NCBI GenBank assembly: GCA_963791945.1
Contig: CAWBUD010000002.1
Coordinates: 3,906,001 to 3,970,000, forward strand
DNA: 64,000 bases
Direction of reading: 5' to 3'
From: PALSA-1003 sp963791945
GTDB lineage: Bacteria; Pseudomonadota; Gammaproteobacteria; Burkholderiales; Casimicrobiaceae
The notes beneath the pieces were generated by a model, which saw only the letters and a program-made list of their open reading frames with translations, did not search any database and was not told the DNA's origin. Shown here piece by piece: positions 8,873-15,993 of this stretch. The translations under genes were made by a program, and so were the position numbers. Position 1 is the first letter of the stretch, and the number at the start of each line of letters is the position of its first letter.

Positions 8873-10681
8873 TCACGATTTCTTTTTCGCAGCCGGATTG
8901 AGATTCGTGATGCGGCCGCTCTCGGTACCCGCTTTTTCGTCGATCACGGCGTTGATCAGGGTGGGCTTGCGCGAGCGGATCGCTTCTTCCATCGCGTTGC
9001 GGAGCTCCTCCGGCGTCGCGGCGAGCACACCCACGCCACCGAAGGCCTCCATCAGTTTTTCGTAGCGCGCGCCCTTGACGAACACCAGGGGCGATGGATC
9101 GCGTCCTCCGGTCGGATTCACTTCGTCCCCGCGGTATACGCCGTTGTTGTTCAGGATCACGACGCAGACCGGAAGGTTGTAGCGGCAGATCGTCTCGACT
9201 TCCATGCCGGAGAAGCCGAACGCGCTGTCGCCCTCGACCGCGATCACCTGCTCGCCGCTCACTACCGCCGCCGCGACCGAAAAGCCCATACCCACGCCCA
9301 TCACCCCCCAGGTGCCGACGTCCAGGCGCTTCCGCGGCTTGTACATGTCGACGATGCTGCGCGTGAAGTCCAGCGCGTTGGCGCCTTCATTCACCAGCAT
9401 CGCGTCGGGGTTCGCCTTGACGATCTCGCGCACGACGTTGAGCGCGCTGTGGAAGTTCATCGGCGTCGGGTTTTTCGCCAGAGTCTCGGCCATCTTGGCG
9501 ACGTTCTTGCTCTTGCGCTCGGCAATGGCGTTGAGCCAGTCGGCGGGCGGCGCAGGCCACGCTCCCGCAGTTGCGTTGATCGCGCCGAGCATCGCCGACA
9601 CGCACGAGCCGATGTCGCCGACGACCGGTGCATCGATGCGGACGTTGCTGTCCGCCTCCTGTGGCGAGATGTCGATCTGGATGAACTGCTGGCCGCCCCA
9701 TGCCTTAGGCGAAGCGCCGCCCCACGTCTTGCCTTTGCCGTGCGAAAGGAGCCAGTTCAGGCGCGCGCCGATCACCATCACGACGTCGGCTTCCGGCAGC
9801 ACGTACGAGCGCGCCGCCGACGCGGATTGCTCGTGGGTGTCGGGCAGCAGGCCCTTGGCCATCGCCATGGGCAGGTAAGGGATGCCGGTCTTCTCGACCA
9901 GCGCGCGAATGTCCGCATCGGCCTGAGCGTACGCCGCGCCCTTGCCGAGAATGATGAGCGGGCGCTTGGCGCTCTTGAGCAGTTCGAGCGCGCGCTGTAC
10001 AGGTTCCGCCGCGGGGATCTGGCGCGGCGCCGGATCGACCACCTTGATCAGCGACTTCCTTCCTGCTTCCGCGTCGATCGTCTGCGGAAACAGCTTCGCC
10101 GGCAGGTCGAGATAGACGCCGCCCGGACGACCGGAGAGCGCAGCACGGATCGCCCGCGCCACGCCGACGCCGATGTCCTCGGCGTGCAAGACCCGGAACG
10201 CGGCCTTGGCGTGCGGCCTGGCGATGGCGAGCTGGTCCATCTCCTCGTAGTCACCCTGCTGCAAGTCGACGATCTCGCGCTCGCTCGAGCCGCTCACGAG
10301 GATCATCGGGAAGCAGTTGGTGGTGGCGTTGGCGAGTGCGGTCAGTCCGTTGAGAAAGCCGGGCGCGGACACCGTGAGGCAGATGCCCGGCTTCTGCGTC
10401 ATGAAGCCGGCAATGGAAGCGGCATACCCGGCGTTCTGCTCATGTCGGAAGGCGATCACGCGCAGTCCTGCGGCCTGCAACCGGCGGGTGAGGTCGGTAA
10501 TCGGGATGCCGGGCAGACCAAAGATCGTATCGATGCCGTTCAGCTTGAGGGCATCGATGACCAACTGAAAGCCGTCGGTCTCTCCTAGCGACTGGGCATT
10601 GCTCTCGCCGGCGATTTTCGACGCGCCTTCGGCGGTGGGCGTCGCCGGCTTCGCAACGGATTGGGTGGCGGTGTCAGGCAT
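8873..10681 (-). CDS. oxc: Oxalyl-CoA decarboxylase (thiamine diphosphate enzyme)
   Basis: A 602-residue ThDP-dependent decarboxylase converting oxalyl-CoA to formyl-CoA and CO2. The pyrimidine-binding region holds GIDTIFGLPGIPITDLTRRL and FRHEQNAGYAASIAG. The C-terminal ThDP motif is VEGDSAFGFSGMEVETICRY followed by VILNNNGVYRGDE, the exact oxalyl-CoA decarboxylase pattern. The start is taken as ATG 10681 (MPDTATQS), preceded by AAGAGAG at good spacing; the frame stays open 15 codons further upstream. An N-terminal extension of about 30 low-complexity residues precedes the domain, explaining the length above the usual 565-580. Confidence 0.96.
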   Translation of the reverse strand: MPDTATQSVAKPATPTAEGASKIAGESNAQSLGETDGFQLVIDALKLNGIDTIFGLPGIPITDLTRRLQAAGLRVIAFRHEQNAGYAASIAGFMTQKPGICLTVSAPGFLNGLTALANATTNCFPMILVSGSSEREIVDLQQGDYEEMDQLAIARPHAKAAFRVLHAEDIGVGVARAIRAALSGRPGGVYLDLPAKLFPQTIDAEAGRKSLIKVVDPAPRQIPAAEPVQRALELLKSAKRPLIILGKGAAYAQADADIRALVEKTGIPYLPMAMAKGLLPDTHEQSASAARSYVLPEADVVMVIGARLNWLLSHGKGKTWGGASPKAWGGQQFIQIDISPQEADSNVRIDAPVVGDIGSCVSAMLGAINATAGAWPAPPADWLNAIAERKSKNVAKMAETLAKNPTPMNFHSALNVVREIVKANPDAMLVNEGANALDFTRSIVDMYKPRKRLDVGTWGVMGVGMGFSVAAAVVSGEQVIAVEGDSAFGFSGMEVETICRYNLPVCVVILNNNGVYRGDEVNPTGGRDPSPLVFVKGARYEKLMEAFGGVGVLAATPEELRNAMEEAIRSRKPTLINAVIDEKAGTESGRITNLNPAAKKKS

Positions 10682-10780
10682 GGCGGTCTCTCTTGCTTCG
10701 ATCGATGCGGCTCGCATCCCGCGCAACCGATCGGGGACCGGTCACGCGGATGCAGCACGTCGGGCCTCGCTCTAGCGAGA

Positions 10781-12094
10781 TTACTGCGTGTCCTCCGGAA
10801 TGGCCCACTTGGATCCCGGATGCGCGGCGGGCGCCTTGCTCACGTAGGCGGCCCGCATGGGTTTGAGCACGAACAAGGCGAGCAATGCCGCCAGGATCGC
10901 CATCGTCGCCGCGGTCACGAAGACCGCGTGCCAGTTCCCGGTGTGCGACATCAGGACATTGCCGAACGGAACGAGCAACGCTGCGGTGCCCTTGGCCGTG
11001 TACATGAGGCCGGTATTGGTCGTTGCATAGCGGGCGCCGAAAGTATCGGTGACCGTCGCGGGGAACAGACTGAAGATCTCGCCCCAGGCAAAAAAGACCA
11101 TCCCGGTGAGCAAGACAAACGCGACCGGGTTATCGCCGATCTGGGCCAGCGCGAAGATGCCGACACCCTCCAGTGCAAAGGCAAGAAACATGGTGTTTTC
11201 ACGGCCGATATGGTCGGACACCCACCCGAAGAACGGTCGACATACGCCATTCAGGATGCGGTCGAGCGAGAGCGCGAAAGTCAAGGCCGGCAACGTGATC
11301 CCGATCAAACTCACCGGCACGTCGGCCACTTTGAAATCCTTTGCGATCGGACCCAGTTGTGCCGTCGCCATCAAGCCGCCGGCCGCCATCAATATGAACA
11401 TGACGTACATCAGCCAGAAAATCGGCGTCTTCACCATTTCGACCGGACTCGCCTGATACCGCCCCGCGCCTGGCGCCATCTTTGCGGCCGCCGCCATCGT
11501 CGCGGGCGGGGCAAACAACAGGAAGCCGAGCACGACGACGACGACGCCCTGGAACACCCCGAACGTCAGGAACGTGTGCTCGTAGCCGCTCGTCTTGATC
11601 ATGTTGGCGATGGGAATGATCGTCAGCGCCGAGCCCGCGCCAAAGCCTGCAGCAGTCAGTCCGGCGGCCAAACCCCGGCGGCCGGGAAACCATTTCACGG
11701 CGTTGCCGATCGACGTGCCGTACACCGCTCCTGCGCCCACGCCCCCCAGTGCAGCGGCAAAATAAAGCATCCCAAGGGAGTCGGCGGCCGAGTTGATGAC
11801 CCAGGCGATTCCGCAGAGGATCCCGCCGACCACCACAATCCAGCGTGGCCCGAATCGGTCAACCAAATAGCCTTCGACCGGAACCAGCCATGTCTCGAGG
11901 AGCACGAAGATCGTAAAAGCTATCTGGATCGAAGCCCGGCCCCAGTGATATTTGCTGTCGAGGGGATTGACGAACAGAGTCCAGCCATACTGCAGGTTCG
12001 CGATCATCGCCATGCAGATGATGCCGACGATCAGTTGAGTCCACGGATTTGCGAAAACGGGCTTGCTTGGGGTTGCTGCAGCGGTCGAGGTCAT
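10781..12094 (-). CDS. MFS carrier, oxalate/formate antiporter (OxlT) type
   Basis: A 437-residue major facilitator with twelve predicted membrane helices. The family character comes from NPWTQLIVGIICMAMIANLQ at the start, YGWTLFVNPLD in the first loop, GGVGAGAVYGTSIGNAVKWFP in helices 4-5, and FGWVSDHIGRENTMF after helix 8, all typical of oxalate:formate antiporter-like carriers. GGAGGAAAG lies 6 nt before the ATG. It opens the minus-strand oxalate gene run and is divergent from panE-gntR. Exchange of oxalate in for formate out is the expected role. Because this host can oxidise formate, uniport or proton symport is also possible. Confidence 0.88.
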   Translation of the reverse strand: MTSTAAATPSKPVFANPWTQLIVGIICMAMIANLQYGWTLFVNPLDSKYHWGRASIQIAFTIFVLLETWLVPVEGYLVDRFGPRWIVVVGGILCGIAWVINSAADSLGMLYFAAALGGVGAGAVYGTSIGNAVKWFPGRRGLAAGLTAAGFGAGSALTIIPIANMIKTSGYEHTFLTFGVFQGVVVVVLGFLLFAPPATMAAAAKMAPGAGRYQASPVEMVKTPIFWLMYVMFILMAAGGLMATAQLGPIAKDFKVADVPVSLIGITLPALTFALSLDRILNGVCRPFFGWVSDHIGRENTMFLAFALEGVGIFALAQIGDNPVAFVLLTGMVFFAWGEIFSLFPATVTDTFGARYATTNTGLMYTAKGTAALLVPFGNVLMSHTGNWHAVFVTAATMAILAALLALFVLKPMRAAYVSKAPAAHPGSKWAIPEDTQ

Positions 12095-12164
12095 TGACTT
12101 TCCTCCGGGACGTCCAGCGTCTTCCCTGGGTTTTTTCCGGCCGACTGTGGCGGGCCGGATTATT

Positions 12165-12204
12165 CGTTTTCGTATAACGTATGTGGTATATCAGGCCAAG
12201 TCAA
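12165..12204 (-). promoter_or_regulatory. Predicted sigma-70 promoter of oxlT with shared TATACGAAAACG element
   Basis: On the minus strand TTGACT (12199-12204) is followed after exactly 17 bp by TACGTT (12176-12181). The element TATACGAAAACG (12165-12176) sits directly at the end of the -10 box. The same 12 bases are found just after the -10 box of the hydrolase-cluster promoter at 51919-51930. The placement over the start point suggests a repressor site. Confidence 0.5.
12182..12192 (+). promoter_or_regulatory. TGTGGTATAYC motif, copy 1, inside the oxlT promoter spacer
   Basis: TGTGGTATATC lies between the -35 and -10 boxes of the predicted oxlT promoter. A near-identical copy, TGTGGTATACC, lies at 12314-12324 ahead of panE. 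Paired half-sites in a divergent region next to a GntR gene are typical of FCD-type regulator operators. Confidence 0.4.
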
Positions 12205-12307
12205 TAGCCCATTAATCGGCCTCGGGATCAGGTTTCACTAGTCATTCGGCCGGCCAAGCGATCGGCTGATGCGGTCGGGAGTCAGGCCGCAGCCAACTTG
12301 TTGATCT

Positions 12308-12326
12308 ATGGTGTGTGGTATACCAT
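12308..12326. promoter_or_regulatory. Palindromic candidate GntR operator upstream of panE-gntR
   Basis: The sequence holds the perfect palindrome TGGTATACCA (12316-12325) and a wider ATGGT/ACCAT pair at 12308-12312 and 12322-12326. The form TGGT-N2-ACCA fits the FadR-subfamily operator style. It lies 62 bp before the panE start and 120-150 bp from the oxlT promoter, so the adjacent GntR protein could control both directions. Confidence 0.5.
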
Positions 12327-12386
12327 GAACCTGACGTAAGCTGCGGCGGAAAGGCTTTTTTCCGTGACCGAGAATCGGGAGGAGGC

Positions 12387-13361
12387 TTGAAAGTTTGCAT
12401 CTTCGGTGCCGGCGCAATCGGCGGATTTGTCGGTGCCGAACTCGCGCGGACCGACGTCGATGTGAGCCTGGTTGCCCGCGGCGCGCACCTGGCGGCGATG
12501 CGCGAAGGCGGGTTGCGCCTCCGGATCGACGGCGAAGACCGCGTGGCTCATCCGCGGTGCACCGATGAGCCCGGCGAGTTAGGCGAGCAGGATTACCTGA
12601 TCATCGCCCTGAAGTCTCACATGATTTCCGAAGCGGTCGATGCGATGGCTCCCCTGATCGGGTCGCGAACCTGCATCGTGACCGCCAGCAATGGGTTGCC
12701 CTATTGGTATTTCTACGGTGCCAGCACGCCGCCGGCGGGTACGACGCTCAACAGCATCGACCCTGGCGGCAGGCAGTGGCGCCTGCTCGGTCCGGAGCGG
12801 GCTGTCGGGTGCGTCGTTTTTCCCGCCGCGGAGGTGATCGCCCCGGGGGTGATCCAGCACGAGCACGGGCGGAAGTTCCCGATCGGTGAGCCGGACGGCC
12901 GGAGGAGCGCGAGAATCGAGCAGCTGCATCGCATCCTGACCGACGCAGGCCTGGAGGCGCCCATACGCAGCGACATCCGCGACGAGATCTGGCTCAAGCT
13001 CTGGGGCAATCTGTGCTTCAACCCGATCAGCGCGCTTACCCTGGCGACCGTCGACGTGATCGCGACGGACCCGGAAACCCGCACCGTCTGCAAGGCAATG
13101 ATGGCCGAGGCGAGAGCGATTGGCGAGCGCCTGGGGCTGCGCTTGCGAGTCGATGCCGACCGCCGTATCGACGGGATGGCCGGGCTGGGTCGGCACAAGA
13201 TGTCCATGCTGCAAGACCTGGAGCGCGGACGGTCGATGGAAATCGAGCCGCTGGTGGGCGTGGTTCAGGAGCTCGGCCGGCTCCTCGACGTGCCGACGCC
13301 CACGATCGATGTGGTGCTCGCGCTCCTGCGGCAGCGCACGCGCGGCGAGACCCTGCAATGA
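12387..13361 (+). CDS. 2-dehydropantoate 2-reductase family protein (ketopantoate reductase-like)
   Basis: A 324-residue NADP-dependent reductase of the ApbA/PanE family. The N-terminus, read from a TTG start as (M)KVCIFGAGAIGGFVGAELA, is the classical GxGxxG nucleotide motif at residue 6 onward. The C-terminal helical domain contains DEIWLKLWGNLCFNPISALT, with the catalytic lysine region (KLWGN). The TTG is chosen because GGGAGGAGG lies directly upstream and the family begins MKI/MKV at this place. It overlaps gntR by ATGA. It reduces ketopantoate for CoA synthesis or another 2-oxoacid. A CoA-supply role beside CoA-dependent oxalate enzymes is only inference. Confidence 0.85.
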   Translation: MKVCIFGAGAIGGFVGAELARTDVDVSLVARGAHLAAMREGGLRLRIDGEDRVAHPRCTDEPGELGEQDYLIIALKSHMISEAVDAMAPLIGSRTCIVTASNGLPYWYFYGASTPPAGTTLNSIDPGGRQWRLLGPERAVGCVVFPAAEVIAPGVIQHEHGRKFPIGEPDGRRSARIEQLHRILTDAGLEAPIRSDIRDEIWLKLWGNLCFNPISALTLATVDVIATDPETRTVCKAMMAEARAIGERLGLRLRVDADRRIDGMAGLGRHKMSMLQDLERGRSMEIEPLVGVVQELGRLLDVPTPTIDVVLALLRQRTRGETLQ

Positions 13362-14188
13362 GCCACGCGGCAAGGCGGATGCACCACGCCATCGCTCGGG
13401 CCAAGACGGATAAGGTCATGGCCGAGACCATCGCCGCCGAGCCGAGGGGCGATCCTGCGGGCATCGGCTCCGTCGGCGAGACGAACTCCGCCGTGGCGGC
13501 GACGCCGCCCAAGCTCCGACTGCAGCCGCTCAACACCAACCTGAGCCTTCGCGAGCAGGCTTACGCGGCGCTCAAGCAGGCCATCATGGATGCCGACATC
13601 TACGCCCATCGCGAGGAGATCCGCCTGGACGAGCGGCAGCTCTCCCAGGCGCTCGGGGTGAGCCGCACACCGATCCGGGAAGCGATGTCGCTGCTCGAAC
13701 AGGAGGGCTTCCTGCGGACCGTGCCGCGGCGCGGCGTCTTCATCGTCCGCAAGACCAAGAAGCAGATCATCGAGATGATCGAAATGTGGGCGGCGCTGGA
13801 AAGCATGGCCGCGCGGCTCGCCACGCTCAACGCGTCCGACGAGGACATCGCGTCGCTGCGGCACATGTTCGATGAGTTCCTGAGCTCGGCGCCGGGCGAG
13901 CACATCGACGAGTACTCCGACGCCAATATCGCGTTTCACCAGGGGATCATCCGGCTTTCGGGGTCGCACCTTATGGGACAGACGATCGAGAACCTGTTCA
14001 TCCACGTTCGCGCCATTCGCCGTCTCACCATTTCTCAGAGCGACCGCGCCGCGCGCTCGATCATCGATCACATGCAGATCATCGAAGCGCTCGAGCGGCG
14101 CGATACCGAGCTCGCCGAGCGCCTGGTCCGCGATCACTCGCTCAATCTAGCTCGCTACGTCGAGAAGTATTGCGACTATCTCGATTGA
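13358..14188 (+). CDS. GntR-family regulator, FCD (FadR) subfamily
   Basis: A 276-residue regulator. A low-complexity N-terminus of about 60 residues precedes the winged helix, which has SLREQAYAALKQAIMD and the recognition stretch LSQALGVSRTPIREAMSLLE. The effector domain is all-helical FCD with metal-site residues in DANIAFHQGIIRLSG and a C-terminal DHMQIIEALERRD. The ATG overlaps the panE stop (ATGA), implying translational coupling. An internal ATG at 13418 would remove most of the disordered start and cannot be excluded. Position between the oxalate genes and formate dehydrogenase makes it the likely oxalate-responsive regulator. Confidence 0.9.
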   Translation: MSHAARRMHHAIARAKTDKVMAETIAAEPRGDPAGIGSVGETNSAVAATPPKLRLQPLNTNLSLREQAYAALKQAIMDADIYAHREEIRLDERQLSQALGVSRTPIREAMSLLEQEGFLRTVPRRGVFIVRKTKKQIIEMIEMWAALESMAARLATLNASDEDIASLRHMFDEFLSSAPGEHIDEYSDANIAFHQGIIRLSGSHLMGQTIENLFIHVRAIRRLTISQSDRAARSIIDHMQIIEALERRDTELAERLVRDHSLNLARYVEKYCDYLD

Positions 14189-14271
14189 ACCGATGGCCAG
14201 GAAGATCCTGCAACGAGGCGTCGGCGGAGCTGTCTCACCGATGATCGACACGCAAACCGCCGGATAACCGC

Positions 14272-15978
14272 ATGCAAGGGCCCTCGGTCATCGATACCTC
14301 GCGCCTCGGTCCGAGACGGGCGCGCAGCGCGCCGAAGGGCCGCCAGGTCGACGCCCGGGCGCTCGCCGAGGTGAAGGCGCTGCTCGGCGAGGCGCCCAGG
14401 CGCCGGGACCTGCTGGTGGAGTTCCTGCACCGGGTCCAGGACGCGCATGGCTCGATCTCGGCCGCGCATGTGGTCGCGCTCGCGCACGAGATGCGTCTCG
14501 CGCTCACGGAGGTCTACGAGGTCGCGACCTTCTATCACCATTTCGACGTCATCAAGGAAGGCGACGCCGCGCCGCCGGCCATTACCGTGCGCGTGTGCGA
14601 AACGCTGTCGTGCCAGATGGCCGGCTCGCAAGCGCTGCGGGGCGAGCTCAAGGCGCTCGAAGGACGCGCCGTCCGGGTCATCGGCGCCCCGTGCATCGGC
14701 CGCTGCGAGCACGCGCCCGCGGCGGTGGTCGGCCGCAATCCGATCGACGCCGCGTCCCGGGAGAAGATCGTGGATGCGGTCGAGAAGCGCCGTGTGGAAC
14801 CCGAGCTCCCCGCGTATGCGGAGCTGGCCGCGTACCGGCGTGCCGGCGGGTATCGCACGCTGGCGGCGTGCATCAGGGGCGAGCGTGGAATCGACGCGGT
14901 GATCACCGAGCTCGAGAATTCGGCTCTCCGCGGATTGGGCGGCGCGGGTTTTCCGGCGGGACGCAAGTGGCGGATCGTTCGTGCCGAAGCCGCGCCGCGC
15001 CTGATGGCGGTGAACATTGACGAAGGCGAGCCGGGAACGTTCAAGGACCGCTACTACCTCGAGCGCGATCCGCACCGCTTTTTCGAGGGCATGTTGATCG
15101 CCGCGTGGGCTGTCGGCATCGAAAGTATCTACGTCTATCTCCGCGACGAGTACGCCGCCTGCCGCGCGATTCTCACCCGCGAGCTCGAAGCGCTCGCTCG
15201 CGATCCGCCGTGCGCACTGCCGCAGATCCATCTTCGACGCGGCGCCGGCGCCTACATCTGCGGCGAGGAATCCGCGATGATCGAGTCGATCGAGGGCAAG
15301 CGCGGCATGCCGCGCCTGCGTCCGCCGTACGTCGCCCAGGTCGGCCTGTTCGGGCGGCCGACGCTCGAGCACAACATGGAAACGCTCTACTGGGTCCGCG
15401 ACATACTGGAGAAGGGCGCTGCATGGTTTGCCGGTCACGGGCGACGCGAACGCAAGGGCCTGCGCTCGTTCTCCGTGTCCGGCCGGGTCGCCAAACCGGG
15501 CGTGCACCTTGCGCCGGCGGGAATTTCGGTACGCGAGCTGATCGACGAGCACTGCGGCGGCATGCTCCCGGGTCACGAGCTCTACGCGTATCTTCCGGGC
15601 GGCGCGTCCGGCGGCATTCTTCCGGCATCGCTCGCCGATCTGCCGCTCGACTTCGACACACTGCAGCCGCATGGGTGCTTCATCGGTTCGGCGGCGGTGA
15701 TCGTTCTTTCGCAGCACGATCGCGCGCGCGACGCGGCGCTCAACCTGATGCACTTCTTTGCCGACGAGTCTTGCGGCCAATGCACGCCCTGCCGCGTCGG
15801 CACGGCGAAGGCGGCGGGCCTCATGGCGAAGGAGCGCTGGGACGTGCCGCTGCTCGAGGACCTGTCCCGGGCGATGGCCGACGCCTCGATTTGCGGGCTC
15901 GGACAGGCGGCGCCGAATCCCATCGCCTGCGTGGTGAAGTACTTCCCGCACGAGCTCGCTGAAGCCCGCCGCGACTGA
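14272..15978 (+). CDS. NAD-dependent formate dehydrogenase, fused gamma-beta subunit (FdsG-FdsB)
   Basis: A 568-residue fusion of two proteins that are separate in classical fds operons. Residues about 20-175 are a NuoE-like thioredoxin-fold [2Fe-2S] domain with CETLSC and CIGRC. The rest is NuoF/FdsB, with the FMN site GLGGAGFPAGRKW, the NADH site GAGAYICGEESAMIESIEGK and the [4Fe-4S] motif ESCGQCTPCRVGT. It takes electrons from FdsA and reduces NAD+. It starts 84 nt after gntR and ends 15 nt before the fdsA start. Cytoplasmic. The ribosome-binding site is weak, so the start is less certain than the frame. Confidence 0.92.
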   Translation: MQGPSVIDTSRLGPRRARSAPKGRQVDARALAEVKALLGEAPRRRDLLVEFLHRVQDAHGSISAAHVVALAHEMRLALTEVYEVATFYHHFDVIKEGDAAPPAITVRVCETLSCQMAGSQALRGELKALEGRAVRVIGAPCIGRCEHAPAAVVGRNPIDAASREKIVDAVEKRRVEPELPAYAELAAYRRAGGYRTLAACIRGERGIDAVITELENSALRGLGGAGFPAGRKWRIVRAEAAPRLMAVNIDEGEPGTFKDRYYLERDPHRFFEGMLIAAWAVGIESIYVYLRDEYAACRAILTRELEALARDPPCALPQIHLRRGAGAYICGEESAMIESIEGKRGMPRLRPPYVAQVGLFGRPTLEHNMETLYWVRDILEKGAAWFAGHGRRERKGLRSFSVSGRVAKPGVHLAPAGISVRELIDEHCGGMLPGHELYAYLPGGASGGILPASLADLPLDFDTLQPHGCFIGSAAVIVLSQHDRARDAALNLMHFFADESCGQCTPCRVGTAKAAGLMAKERWDVPLLEDLSRAMADASICGLGQAAPNPIACVVKYFPHELAEARRD

Positions 15979-15993
15979 CGCCAAGGATTGCGC

